The notes below the pieces were generated by a model. That model searched no databases and was not told the DNA's origin. It worked only from the letters and a program-made list of their open reading frames with translations. 64,000 nucleotides of DNA from a virus. Shown piece by piece: positions 47,110-55,909 of the stretch; position 1 is the stretch's first letter, and each line of letters opens with the position of its first letter. Made by a program: the position numbers and the translations under genes. The stretch spans positions 1-64,000 of the IMG/VR virus record IMGVR_UViG_3300042879_003566; one strand, written 5' to 3'.

Positions 47110-47331
47110 ATGGCTGAAAAAAAGAAAGAAAAAAAGTGGATCCAAGGCATGGACATGAAGGAAGGGGCCTTCACTGCCAAAGCTAAGAAGAAAGGGATTA
47201 CTACCGCTCAGCTCCAAGAAAACGTGCTGGCCAATCCCGATAAGTACGATGAAAAAACGGTGAAGCAAGCGCGTCTTCGCCAAACGCTGGTAGGATTAAA
47301 AAAGAAAAAGAAAGAAAAGTCTGAGGGCTGA
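47110..47331 (+). CDS. Conserved small basic phage protein
   Basis: 73 aa. The KWIQGMDMKEGAFTAKAKKK start and KQARLRQTLVGLKKKK end match a small family in many phages (KWIQGAIKKPGALTxKA ... RQARLAxTLxKL) of unknown role, often near structural genes. Its stop overlaps the next start (TGATG). Confidence 0.72.
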   Translation: MAEKKKEKKWIQGMDMKEGAFTAKAKKKGITTAQLQENVLANPDKYDEKTVKQARLRQTLVGLKKKKKEKSEG

Positions 47332-47984
47332 TGGCTAAAGACGCCAGGCTTGATCTAGGCCGTTATATTCAAAACCCTTTTAATCGACGCGGTGAAATTG
47401 GTAAGCGTCTAGATTTTGATGATCTGTTTCGGGCCAAACCTGAAACCGGTGACTATCCCTGGAACCCGTCAAGATTCAATGAACACGACCTTTTAAAGCG
47501 TTCAATGACACGTAAGGTCACCTTAAACCCTGACCTTAACTTTGTAGGTAATACCCCGTTTTTTGACGACGCCGATTCTGGGGCAGACTTCCAGGTATTT
47601 GAAGGCTTGGGTCGTTTTAACCGTCCGGAAGATTATGACTTTAATGAGGGACGTGCACGTACAACCCAACGCCCTCAAGATCAACCAGACTTTAATCCCA
47701 CCTGGATAGAAGCTTACAAAATTAGTCCAACTCTTAATCCTGGCAAGATGGCAAAAAATCCAATGCCACGCTTGCGTAATCCAGATCCCAACGGTTACCT
47801 CATGGCAATGGCTGAGAAACGTGTGGAGAGTGAGGCGGAAGATAAACCGTCAATTGCTCAGCTGTTAGATCGTCAAGGCCTTATTAAAAAAGAACAGGCC
47901 CAAGCTGAAGAACGGCAAGGTGAAAAAACCGTTGATGCAGAACAAGTAGAAACAAACGTTTCTCCTGGTAAAAGCCAAGGGTAA
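47331..47984 (+). CDS. Hypothetical late protein
   Basis: 217 aa, Asp/Arg/Pro/Phe-rich with repeated FNRxxE-type segments (NPFNRRGEIGKRLDF, LGRFNRPEDYDFNEG). No family recognised. The second half is charged and probably disordered. Likely virion-associated by position. Confidence 0.65.
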   Translation: MAKDARLDLGRYIQNPFNRRGEIGKRLDFDDLFRAKPETGDYPWNPSRFNEHDLLKRSMTRKVTLNPDLNFVGNTPFFDDADSGADFQVFEGLGRFNRPEDYDFNEGRARTTQRPQDQPDFNPTWIEAYKISPTLNPGKMAKNPMPRLRNPDPNGYLMAMAEKRVESEAEDKPSIAQLLDRQGLIKKEQAQAEERQGEKTVDAEQVETNVSPGKSQG

Positions 47985-48017
47985 CCACCGATAAAATACA
48001 AATAACAAGGAGATAAC

Positions 48018-48641
48018 ATGATTCAACTTGCGGGTAGATTTCTTAATGCAGCCAGAAGTTCGCCGCAAGTTCAACGGTTTCTTGCTGGTGGCGGTAAGGA
48101 GTTAATTGGTTCCTCGGTGCCGGGTGCCGTGTTAACCGGTGGTTTATCTGCGCTGTCCACAGGAAATCCCCTCGCAGGCTTGGTGGTTGGTGCAGCCGAC
48201 CTGGTTACGAGCTCGGCACTTGCCCGTGGCCTTGGCAGCAAAACACTAGGTACTGCTTTAGAAAGAGCCGGGGCTCCAAAGGCGGCCACTGCATTGGCAG
48301 GTCGCTACGAAACCATTGTCCCGCAAGGGGGCAAAGCAGTTACTCGCTATTCGCCAAGTACACCGCAACACATTGCGATGGGCGTTGGAAGCATTGGTTC
48401 TACCTTGATGCTTGAACCGCTTTTCCATCAAGCTGGCGCCGATCAACTAGCACAACAGCCGTATGTTGCAAGTCAAACCGCAACAGCTGATCAACAAATG
48501 TTACAGCGTGATTTAGTTAATAGGCTGCACGCTCAACAGCAGTTATCACCGGGCACCATGTATCAACTCCAGGGTTTGCCTGAGCGTATGGAAACTCCTT
48601 ATGAGCTTGATCCATATATGCTCTCGGGAGGAAATATGTAA
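48018..48641 (+). CDS. Putative internal virion protein (Gly/Ala-rich)
   Basis: 207 aa, preceded by AAGGAG. A long hydrophobic Gly/Ala/Leu region spans residues ~30-90 (VLTGGLSALSTGNPLAGLVV) and may insert in membrane. The C-terminus is Gln-rich. The stop overlaps the next start (TAATG). Resembles membrane-active ejection proteins in composition only. Confidence 0.65.
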   Translation: MIQLAGRFLNAARSSPQVQRFLAGGGKELIGSSVPGAVLTGGLSALSTGNPLAGLVVGAADLVTSSALARGLGSKTLGTALERAGAPKAATALAGRYETIVPQGGKAVTRYSPSTPQHIAMGVGSIGSTLMLEPLFHQAGADQLAQQPYVASQTATADQQMLQRDLVNRLHAQQQLSPGTMYQLQGLPERMETPYELDPYMLSGGNM

Positions 48642-49609
48642 TGGCGCCGCAAGTTAAATTTGCTAATCCAACAAAACTTACGGAATTTATTGGTGCCACT
48701 GTCGGCAAAATTATTCCGCAATCGGTGAAGGCAGGTTTTGCCACGGGTGTTGAAACCATGGCAGAACAGAAGGCACTCTCTCCTTCTACCCGTTACTCGG
48801 TTTTTTCTTCCAAGTTTCCTCAGCAACTGGCAGAAAAAGGTGTGACCATTGGCCAAAAACCTGGCGAGTTTCTGGGTGCTTATGCCGCACGTGTATTAAC
48901 TGATATTGGTAGTGATTCGTCACGCCAGGTGTATTGGCGCTACAACCATCCGATGGCGCTTGCTGATCGCGCTGTAGAGCAAATTGCAGGCACAGCATAT
49001 GGTGATTTAGATCCCACGCAAAAAGCATTAGTTGGCCTAGCGGTCGGCGCTCCGGTTGCTGCTTCTCTTGGAACAATGGATCTTACAAATCCTGGCGAGT
49101 TGTTCCGCCCCAAGGGATTCTCGCAAAGCTATGCAGAAGAGGGTTCGCAAGATCGACGGGAAACAGCTCAACCAGGGCTTGAGTTTGTTGAGCGTGTCGT
49201 TCTGGGTCGTCAAGGGCGCCCCTTAAAATATGAAACGGCGCAAGAAGATATTCCTTCTTTAACGCCTGAGCGTTATGGCAGATATATGCAAAATTATTAC
49301 CAGGATCGTGGCTTAGCTGGTCTTGGCTTGGTCAAGTTCACCCCCGAAAACCTTGAGGGTTATCCCGAAGCCCGCATCGTTGGTTTCCCAGTTGGCCTCC
49401 AAGCAGTAGGCGCTGTTGCTGGTGGTGCTACCGCAATGCGTCAGGCATTAAAACAACCGGGATTATCTACTGGCGGAAAAGCTGGTATTACTTTGGCCGG
49501 CTCTTTGATCGGTGCTGCAACAGGCAATTTAATTAATAAAGCAATTGCATCATCACAAAATCATCCAGAAAAACTTCCTTCTACGTATGAATACCAGCAA
49601 AACATGTAG
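48641..49609 (+). CDS. Putative internal virion protein
   Basis: 322 aa. The N-terminal third has mixed helices. Residues ~120-160 and ~245-310 are Gly/Ala-rich hydrophobic (LVGLAVGAPVAASLGTMDL, AVGAVAGGATAMRQALK, ITLAGSLIGAATGNLINKAI). It is coupled to the previous gene. No enzyme motif recognised; grouped with its neighbours as likely core or ejection protein. Confidence 0.63.
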   Translation: MAPQVKFANPTKLTEFIGATVGKIIPQSVKAGFATGVETMAEQKALSPSTRYSVFSSKFPQQLAEKGVTIGQKPGEFLGAYAARVLTDIGSDSSRQVYWRYNHPMALADRAVEQIAGTAYGDLDPTQKALVGLAVGAPVAASLGTMDLTNPGELFRPKGFSQSYAEEGSQDRRETAQPGLEFVERVVLGRQGRPLKYETAQEDIPSLTPERYGRYMQNYYQDRGLAGLGLVKFTPENLEGYPEARIVGFPVGLQAVGAVAGGATAMRQALKQPGLSTGGKAGITLAGSLIGAATGNLINKAIASSQNHPEKLPSTYEYQQNM

Positions 49610-49648
49610 GCTGGTAAAATTAACTTATTAAAAGCAGATAACTTTAAG

Positions 49649-50458
49649 ATGGCTAACGGTATTCCGGATCCCTGGTCAACGGCGGCCCAGGCTCCTTCTA
49701 GCCCTTTGTACGCTGCCCAAGGTGCTGCCACTTCTGGCATGGGGTTCCAGGATTTACTGAACCGCTTAAAAGGTGTTGGTACAAAAGGTCTTGAAGCAGG
49801 TCGCCAGGCCGCTGGCGCCGCAACAACTCCCCTCGGCACTCGCGCAATCGGCTTGGCCGCTCCCGTTGCCGCAGGTGCAAGCAGCCTGATGCAAGGTGAA
49901 ATTGCGAAAGGCGGTGGTGAGTTGGCTGGTGGTTTACTCGGTTATAAATTGACCGGTGGCTTAGCCTCTGCTGCTCAAACAGCAATGCCTGGTATTCGCG
50001 GCAAGATCGCTGGTGCTGGCATTCGCGCTCTCGGTGGTATTCTTGGCGGTGGCATTGGTGGCGGCGTCGCCGGTGGTGCTGCGCAGGCTGCACAAGACAT
50101 CGTTGGTGGCGTTGAGCGCCGTCAGATGGGCGCTGGCGAATCCCCCACAGGCGTTATCCCTGGCATTACCTCCAAGGGAGTTGAAGGGATCACAATGAAT
50201 GATGTGCAACGGTTAATGATGCTTCAGCCCAAGATTGCTGAGCAGCTTATCCCGACATACAACCGCATGCGCGACGCTGACATGAGCCGCCAGATGCAGT
50301 TGAATCAACAGATGGGTCAACTCACGGGTGCTCTTAACCAGCAACGCTTCATGGCTGAGCTTGCCGGCGGCGCTCAATCCGAGGCTGGCGCTACCACTCG
50401 CAGCATCTTGACCGCAGCCAATCCTTATGCAGCTTCTGCATTCCAATACAGGATTTGA
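49649..50458 (+). CDS. Putative internal virion protein (Gly-rich)
   Basis: 269 aa. Residues ~70-165 are dominated by Gly/Ala (ALGGILGGGIGGGVAGGAAQ), with a helical Met/Gln-rich C-terminal part (MNDVQRLMMLQPKIAEQL). It may form membrane-active helices. No homologous family recognised. Confidence 0.63.
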   Translation: MANGIPDPWSTAAQAPSSPLYAAQGAATSGMGFQDLLNRLKGVGTKGLEAGRQAAGAATTPLGTRAIGLAAPVAAGASSLMQGEIAKGGGELAGGLLGYKLTGGLASAAQTAMPGIRGKIAGAGIRALGGILGGGIGGGVAGGAAQAAQDIVGGVERRQMGAGESPTGVIPGITSKGVEGITMNDVQRLMMLQPKIAEQLIPTYNRMRDADMSRQMQLNQQMGQLTGALNQQRFMAELAGGAQSEAGATTRSILTAANPYAASAFQYRI

Positions 50459-50460
50459 TA

Positions 50461-50865
50461 ATGGAAAGTTTTTCCCTAGCCGGCAAGTATCCATTTTTAA
50501 TGGATCCGGCTTTTCAAAAATTTTCTCCGGGTCTGCAAAAGCAAGTTTTTGCTGCTGAAACAGCAGGCAGTGAAACTAAAGCATTGACTGAGATGCTAGA
50601 TCGCTTTAGCGATCCTGCGCGGATGCGCCAACAACTTCAGCTGGCTTCTGAATTTGATGAGCGTCGCTTAAAAGAAGCTGGTAAGTACAAGCTTCTCTTC
50701 GATCTTCCCGCTCAAATTACCGCTGCTTACGCAATCCCCGGCGCAATTGAAGCACAAGGTGGGGTCAATGTTGCCAACATTATGACAAGCGCTGGGGCTA
50801 CAATTCCAAATCTTGTCGACTATCAACGCGGTTCTTATAATTACACACCAAATCGTTATTTCTAA
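50461..50865 (+). CDS. Hypothetical late protein
   Basis: 134 aa from ATG 50461, two bases after the previous stop. It is helical (LQKQVFAAETAGSETKALTE, MRQQLQLASEFDERRLKEAG) with an aromatic end (YNYTPNRYF). Part of the late block; function unknown. Confidence 0.62.
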   Translation: MESFSLAGKYPFLMDPAFQKFSPGLQKQVFAAETAGSETKALTEMLDRFSDPARMRQQLQLASEFDERRLKEAGKYKLLFDLPAQITAAYAIPGAIEAQGGVNVANIMTSAGATIPNLVDYQRGSYNYTPNRYF

Positions 50866-50889
50866 TGTGAATGACATTAGACTGTAGAC

Positions 50890-51468
50890 ATGAGTGCTCC
50901 CGATTATTCTTCTATTTTTAGCAACTCAAAGTTTAATGCTTTTACACCAGTTGCTTTTGGTGAAAAAACCGGGAATTTAAGCAAAGCAGGAGGAGGAATG
51001 GCATTTGATCCCGTTACTTTAGGTCTAGGTGCTGCCAGCATTGGCGCTAGTCTCTTTGGTGCCGGCCAAGCTCGCCAAGCGCAAGCCAGTATTGCCAATG
51101 CCCAAATGGCAGCGGCAGCTGATCAACTCAAGTGGCAGACCATGCTGGCCCGTGATACGGCCAAAGGTCAAATGGGTTCGGAAATCGGTTCTCGCGTTTT
51201 CCAAAGCACTGTTGCGCCTGATCTTGAGTTTGGTCGTCAACGGGAAGCCGCTATGTTTGCTGCTGGTCCCTTAGGTGAACGCCAGCTTGGTCTTGATGTT
51301 GAGCGTGCTCGGCGTCAATTTGGCCTAGAAGGTTCCGCTGAGGTGCGTGAAGCTAAGCAACGCGCAAATCGGGATGCCCTAAAGCAATCTTTGGCAGAAA
51401 GAGAAGCCACAATGGCTGGCATGTTTGGTCGTATTGCTCCACGTGAAGTGGGCACATTCTTTGTGTAG
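50890..51468 (+). CDS. Putative internal virion/ejection protein
   Basis: 192 aa. The segment GLGAASIGASLFGAGQARQA followed by a long Ala/Gln/Arg helix (SIANAQMAAAADQLKWQTML) is the type found in podovirus internal core proteins. The C-terminal half is a charged helix (REAKQRANRDALKQSLAERE). Assignment is by composition and position. Confidence 0.63.
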   Translation: MSAPDYSSIFSNSKFNAFTPVAFGEKTGNLSKAGGGMAFDPVTLGLGAASIGASLFGAGQARQAQASIANAQMAAAADQLKWQTMLARDTAKGQMGSEIGSRVFQSTVAPDLEFGRQREAAMFAAGPLGERQLGLDVERARRQFGLEGSAEVREAKQRANRDALKQSLAEREATMAGMFGRIAPREVGTFFV

Positions 51469-51478
51469 GAGTTAAATC

Positions 51479-52372
51479 ATGGGCGGCGGCGGAACCACAG
51501 TTCAATATCAATCTCCTCAGATTCCAAAGGATGACACCTTTGAGAAATATCTGGCGTATCAGCAGCAAAAAGAAACTGCTGCAGAAGAACGCGCTGCAAA
51601 AGAACGTGCAGAAGCTGCAGCTAAAGAAACGGCTCGTAAAGCTTCTGGCCAAGCCGGCTTCACTGGTCTTCGTACAGGTGTTGAACAGCAGCTGCGCCAA
51701 GGTTTAATTAGTTATTCCGATGCTACGGGTCAGCTGCGTGACTACGCCGCCAAATATGACCTGACGCCGCCTGAAACGGATATTGCTTCTTTAACCAAAA
51801 CATATACAGAAGAGTTGCTCCCTGGTCGCCGCCAGACAGGTATCTCTGCCGCATACGAAGAACTTCTTGGCCGTCAAGCTACGGAAGAAGAAAAAGGCAA
51901 GGCAATGGAGCGTTTCCAGCAGGGCTACTACAGCTCTGTCCAGGATCTGCGTGATTCTCTTTCCAAAGGTCAAGAGTATCAAGACAAATTTAATCAAAGT
52001 TATCTTGATAACTATTACGACACCATGTTTGGCAAGCAAGGTGTTGACGAGGCTGGTAAGAAAACGGGCAAGCGTACATTCACTTTTGACAAGAGTCTTC
52101 TGCCTACTTACGCAGAAACTACCAAAGATCGAGCTGGCGTCGCACTACCTTCTTTTGCCGATCAGTTCCAAGGCAGCCCTGCAGAAATTGAAGAGCAGCT
52201 TCAGAATGTACGTGAAACACGCAAGTACCTGTACAGTGCAGGTTTGACTAATCTCCAAGGAGAAATTGACAAAGAAACGCAGAAACTTAAGAATGAAGGT
52301 TCTTCTGCTGTTGCCAAGATTCAAGCGCAAGGAAATGTTTATCAACAACTTGTTGGCGCATTCAGTTTCTAA
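51479..52372 (+). CDS. Late protein with DUF4214-like segment
   Basis: 297 aa. It starts MGGGGTTVQYQSPQIPKD and has an Ala/Glu/Lys coiled coil (residues ~35-60). Residues ~115-185 resemble a DUF4214-type repeat: AAYEELLGRQATEEEKGKAM then SSVQDLRDSLSKGQEYQDKF and QSYLDNYY, with the Y-x-x-LGR-x-A pattern. The end is a charged helix. Probably a virion component; the fold call is tentative. Confidence 0.62.
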   Translation: MGGGGTTVQYQSPQIPKDDTFEKYLAYQQQKETAAEERAAKERAEAAAKETARKASGQAGFTGLRTGVEQQLRQGLISYSDATGQLRDYAAKYDLTPPETDIASLTKTYTEELLPGRRQTGISAAYEELLGRQATEEEKGKAMERFQQGYYSSVQDLRDSLSKGQEYQDKFNQSYLDNYYDTMFGKQGVDEAGKKTGKRTFTFDKSLLPTYAETTKDRAGVALPSFADQFQGSPAEIEEQLQNVRETRKYLYSAGLTNLQGEIDKETQKLKNEGSSAVAKIQAQGNVYQQLVGAFSF

Positions 52373-52414
52373 AAGAATGTGCTTGATATAATTACTTTAG
52401 TTCTAAAAACGTAA

Positions 52415-52594
52415 ATGACCTACACTGCGCCCACCGGCCAAAGCGCCGCAGATGATTATTTTGACATTAATAAATTTGAGCAACTGCTTTCTCGCCTGGA
52501 ATCTTCCAAGGGTCGTCAACAACGTCAAAAGTCTACCGAAGGTCGTCGTGACATTTATGCTCAGGGCCTTGCTTCAATGATGAGCAACTTTTGA
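52415..52594 (+). CDS. Tandem small-protein family, member 1
   Basis: 59 aa, MTYTAPTGQSAADDYFDINK.... An acidic aromatic N-terminal motif (DDYFDINKFEQLL) is followed by a basic Gln/Arg helix and LASMMSNF. It is nearly identical to the next gene (4 differences in 59) and shares its N-terminal motif with the third. Function unknown; location before terminase suggests packaging or a minor virion part. Confidence 0.72.
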   Translation: MTYTAPTGQSAADDYFDINKFEQLLSRLESSKGRQQRQKSTEGRRDIYAQGLASMMSNF

Positions 52595-52614
52595 TCTTAC
52601 CTGACATTTAAGTC

Positions 52615-52794
52615 ATGACTTATACTGCCCCCACTGGCCAAAGCGCCTCCGACGATTATTTTGATATTTCCAAGTTTGAACAGCTGCTTGATCGCCTGGA
52701 ATCTTCCAAGGGTCGTCAGCAGCGTCAAAAATCTACCGAAGGCCGTCGCGATATCTTCGCTCAGGGTCTTGCTTCAATGATGAGCAACTTCTGA
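52615..52794 (+). CDS. Tandem small-protein family, member 2
   Basis: 59 aa, differing from member 1 only at positions 12 (A to S), 19 (N to S), 26 (S to D) and 48 (Y to F). The two genes start exactly 200 nt apart. Recent tandem duplication is the simplest reading. Confidence 0.75.
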   Translation: MTYTAPTGQSASDDYFDISKFEQLLDRLESSKGRQQRQKSTEGRRDIFAQGLASMMSNF

Positions 52795-52819
52795 TTTTTT
52801 CTTGTAAGATTTGTAAGCC

Positions 52820-53068
52820 ATGACCAGCAGCGTTCCCGCCGGACAAGTCGATGTTGATGATTGGTTCGACTTAGACAAATACCGTCAGGCTGCTGGCGTG
52901 GCCTATGAATTTTCCAAGAAAAAGATGGAGACCGCTGGTGAACAAGAACGAGAAACCATCGGCAAAGGCGCAGAAGAGCAGCGCACATCCGCTGAGCAGT
53001 CGCAAGAATTCAAGCAGCGCGACGAAACCCGGGACTACGGCCAGGCCCAACGAGCTTATCGATATTGA
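52820..53068 (+). CDS. Tandem small-protein family, diverged member 3
   Basis: 82 aa, MTSSVPAGQVDVDDWFDLDK.... The DDWFDLDKYRQAAG start parallels DDYFDINKFEQLL of members 1 and 2. It continues as a longer Glu/Gln/Arg helix and stops at TGA 53066-53068. The +1 frame from that point encodes a long folded-looking domain without a start codon, so the two may be one frameshifted product. Confidence 0.65.
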   Translation: MTSSVPAGQVDVDDWFDLDKYRQAAGVAYEFSKKKMETAGEQERETIGKGAEEQRTSAEQSQEFKQRDETRDYGQAQRAYRY

Positions 53069-53555
53069 GTTATTCGATGCGTGGGTAGATAATCTCGACG
53101 CATCAACTCAAGAATCTTTCTGTGCGTTTGCCGCAGAAAATTACTCGTTAATCGAAATTTATCTCTACTCTCGTTTCCTTGGTTACAAGGGGACTATTAC
53201 TGCGTGTGAACTCTGGGTTAAGGACAACTACAAGAAACCCGATCACCGCAAAAAACTCCTTTATGAAATCGATGAGATGCAAGAGGATGTTCGTAAGTTA
53301 CGTGAAGACGTAGAGAATGGTGTGGTCAAACGTGATGCAGGTGTTGCACGCGTTGCTTCTATGCAAAAAGAAATTAGAGGTCATATTGATCAAATTGAAA
53401 AATTCACCAATTCCAAAGACCGTAAGGGTTTGTTAATGGCCGGCGCAGATCGTGCCATTCGAGAGTTAATGTTTATTTTTAAAGATGACCCCATTGAGAT
53501 TCCCTTGGAAGAAGCAACGATGAGTGTATGGGCACGTATGCAACTTGAAGAATAA
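52905..53555 (+). CDS. Helical protein upstream of terminase; true start unclear (possible +1 fusion with the preceding gene)
   Basis: The frame is open from ATG 52905 but its first ~48 codons run out of frame inside member 3 and look like a shadow (Ser/Lys/Pro-rich). From ~53049 the protein is convincing: NELIDIELFDAWVDNLDAST, YSRFLGYKGTITACELWVKD, then a long coiled coil (EIDEMQEDVRKLREDVENGV) and FIFKDDPIEIPLEEATMSVW. No ATG, GTG or TTG starts this part. Position two small genes before the large terminase makes it a candidate small terminase subunit, by order only. Confidence 0.6.
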   Translation: MNFPRKRWRPLVNKNEKPSAKAQKSSAHPLSSRKNSSSATKPGTTARPNELIDIELFDAWVDNLDASTQESFCAFAAENYSLIEIYLYSRFLGYKGTITACELWVKDNYKKPDHRKKLLYEIDEMQEDVRKLREDVENGVVKRDAGVARVASMQKEIRGHIDQIEKFTNSKDRKGLLMAGADRAIRELMFIFKDDPIEIPLEEATMSVWARMQLEE

Positions 53556-53592
53556 TTCAGTTAGGATAGGTTTAAATCAAATAATTATACCG

Positions 53593-53862
53593 ATGGGCGC
53601 CAAACAGGTTGACATTACCGATCCTCAACAACGTCAATTAGCACGCGAAGGAATTCGCATGCGTCAAGACAGTATTCGTCGTCAAGAAACCGCTCCGCAA
53701 ACTGGCAGTGCGCCGATGGCGCCGGGAACTGAGCCGGGCAATGCGTTTGCCGGCAGGCGCCCTGGTATTGAGTTTGGTCCTGGTCGTGCCAACCGCTTCC
53801 CCGAGCCTGGCTCTCCTGAGTATCAAATGGCAATTGCTCGCATGCGTCGGGGTAAACGCTGA
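53593..53862 (+). CDS. Hypothetical late protein
   Basis: 89 aa from ATG 53593, MGAKQVDITDPQQRQLAREG.... An Arg/Gln helix is followed by Pro/Gly-rich disordered sequence and a basic end (MRRGKR). Stop and next start overlap (TGATG). Function unknown. Confidence 0.62.
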   Translation: MGAKQVDITDPQQRQLAREGIRMRQDSIRRQETAPQTGSAPMAPGTEPGNAFAGRRPGIEFGPGRANRFPEPGSPEYQMAIARMRRGKR

Positions 53863-54026
53863 TGGCTAAAGGTAAGATGCCCCCTCAACTTCTTGAGCAC
53901 TTTAAGAAGAAAGAAGCCAAGAAAGAAGATGGTACTGAGATGAGCGATAGCGAAAAACGCAAGGCAGCCTTGGATAAAGCGCGTAAATATAAAGAACAGA
54001 AAAAAGACAAAGAAGAAGCAAAATAA
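53862..54026 (+). CDS. Small Lys-rich protein before terminase
   Basis: 54 aa, MAKGKMPPQLLEHFKKKEAK..., over one third Lys. It resembles the family of small Lys/Ala-rich late proteins in this genome (56798, 57278). Possibly DNA-binding during packaging; inference only. Confidence 0.6.
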   Translation: MAKGKMPPQLLEHFKKKEAKKEDGTEMSDSEKRKAALDKARKYKEQKKDKEEAK

Positions 54027-54058
54027 GATAGTATTCAGTTAACAACTGATTTATTCTT

Positions 54059-55585
54059 GTGCCTAGCTATACGCATCTTGCCTATCGTCGCAATGCGAAG
54101 GCTGCGGCACGCCGCCAACAGATCCGAATTCCGCGCAACGCAGAAGCACTGGAGCTTGCGCGGGAAGACTTTGCTTATTTCTGTGAGTATGTTGCAGATA
54201 AACCTCCCGCTACTCATCACAAAGAATGGCATCGGCACTTTGTTACCAACGAAGACAGCAATTGTTTAATTAAAATTGCTGGTCCCAATATTGATCTTCT
54301 TGCGCCACGAGGATCAGCTAAATCAACGGTTCTTGGCTTGCTGACTGCTTGGGCTATTGGTATTCATACACAAGCCAAGTTACCATTGCAGATCCTTTAT
54401 CTGTCGTACACGGTTGATATTGCACGTTCTAAGTCCGCAACGATTAAACGCATTATTGAAAGCAAACGCTATCAGGAAGTTTTCCCGACGGTGCGTTTGA
54501 TGAAGAACGTTACCAGTAATGAGTATTGGTCAATTGACCATAAGTTTGCTGGCATTGACACTACTGGTGACGAACAATTTACCCTCTGCGCTGCAGGCCT
54601 TAAGGGTTCGGTGACTTCTAAGCGTTCTCACCTGGTAATGATTGATGACGCTATTAAATCTGCCGCTGACATTGCCAACCCTGACATTCGGAAACAAATG
54701 CAGGAGAACTGGAACGCGGTGATTGCTCCCACCATGTTTGAAGGCGCACGTGCTATTTGCCTTGGAACTCGCTTTAGGCACGATGATATTCACGCCACTA
54801 CTTTTAACAAACAGAACAATTGGATGCAGATCGTTCTTTCTGCAATTAATACAAACCTTAAAACAGGAGAAGAAGAGTCTTATTGGCCTGAGATGTGGTC
54901 ACTAGACTACCTCAAAGAAAAGAAACGGCAAGCGCCAATTGCTTTCTCGTTTCAATATATGAATCAAATTGTCAGACAGAACGAGCTTTCCTTGGCGCCA
55001 GAACTAATTGTTAAAGCGGAAATTTCAACGGAGTTTGATACGCTCGGTATTGGTGTGGACCTTTCTGCTGGCACCAAAGAGAAGAACGATTACACCGTGA
55101 TGATCCTTGGCGGACGCATTGGCGACCGCATTCATATCATCGATTACAGGCGCATACGCGTCATGGGCAACCTGGAAAAACTGGACGCTCTTAAAGAATT
55201 GTTGAACGATTGGTCGGTGATTGGACGTGATGATAGCGGAAATTATTTTCCGACTTATTCCACATGTGATATTTGGTCAGAAGCCGTCCAATACCAAGCT
55301 TCTCTCGAAGCCGACTTCAAACGGGTTTGCCTGAATAACGAAGGTCTCTACAATTTGATTTGGCATCCAGTCAAGGGTTTCCGTGCAGACAAGCTGGCAC
55401 GTTTCCGTGGAATCATGGGTATGTTTGAAGATCGAAAGATAATCTTCAATCGTTTCCGGAACTTCACAAATCTCTTCGAGGAACTCACAAATTTCGGCGT
55501 TAGTGGTCATGATGACTGCGTTGACGCGTTGGTTTGGTTGGTTACTGGACTTGCAAGAAAAGGTCAGTTGCACATTGATTACTAA
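54059..55585 (+). CDS. terL: Terminase large subunit
   Basis: 508 aa from GTG 54059. The ATPase domain has LLAPRGSAKSTVLGLLTAWA (Walker A, residues ~80-100), LVMIDDAIKS (Walker B) and ICLGTRFRHDD (coupling motif). The RNase-H-like nuclease domain has IGVDLSAGTKEKNDYTVMIL (first acidic residue), a middle CDIWSEAVQYQ, and GHDDCVDALVWL (last acidic pair). It drives DNA packaging through the portal and cuts the concatemer. It is followed by head genes in the expected order. Confidence 0.93.
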   Translation: MPSYTHLAYRRNAKAAARRQQIRIPRNAEALELAREDFAYFCEYVADKPPATHHKEWHRHFVTNEDSNCLIKIAGPNIDLLAPRGSAKSTVLGLLTAWAIGIHTQAKLPLQILYLSYTVDIARSKSATIKRIIESKRYQEVFPTVRLMKNVTSNEYWSIDHKFAGIDTTGDEQFTLCAAGLKGSVTSKRSHLVMIDDAIKSAADIANPDIRKQMQENWNAVIAPTMFEGARAICLGTRFRHDDIHATTFNKQNNWMQIVLSAINTNLKTGEEESYWPEMWSLDYLKEKKRQAPIAFSFQYMNQIVRQNELSLAPELIVKAEISTEFDTLGIGVDLSAGTKEKNDYTVMILGGRIGDRIHIIDYRRIRVMGNLEKLDALKELLNDWSVIGRDDSGNYFPTYSTCDIWSEAVQYQASLEADFKRVCLNNEGLYNLIWHPVKGFRADKLARFRGIMGMFEDRKIIFNRFRNFTNLFEELTNFGVSGHDDCVDALVWLVTGLARKGQLHIDY

Positions 55586-55615
55586 TCCTAGAATTAGAAA
55601 AAAAGCAGTGCATTC

Positions 55616-55909
55616 GTGGGACCCGAATATGTAGCCATTGGCATCACTGCCCTTGTATCGGCGGTTACAGGCGCTACGTGGGTTGCCAATAAAATATTAG
55701 ATAGGCATCAAGAGCGGATCCAACAAGCTTTTGATTACATTGGATCTCAAAAACGAAGGATTGACATCTTGGAAGATCAAATCAACCGCATGCCTTTGGA
55801 CTATGTGCTGAAGGTTGATTTTCTCCGGGAGATCCAGGAGATGCATGATAATTTTAGACAAATCAATGACAAGCTTGATAAGCTAATGGAAAAGCTTTTG
55901 TCAAAATGA
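55616..55909 (+). CDS. Membrane-anchored coiled-coil protein
   Basis: 97 aa from GTG 55616. One N-terminal membrane helix (YVAIGITALVSAVTGATWVA) is followed by a coiled coil (QAFDYIGSQKRRIDILEDQI, RQINDKLDKLMEKLLSK). The topology would suit a holin or spanin-like protein but there is no lysin beside it; a head-region role is also possible. It overlaps the next gene by 4 nt. Confidence 0.65.
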   Translation: MGPEYVAIGITALVSAVTGATWVANKILDRHQERIQQAFDYIGSQKRRIDILEDQINRMPLDYVLKVDFLREIQEMHDNFRQINDKLDKLMEKLLSK

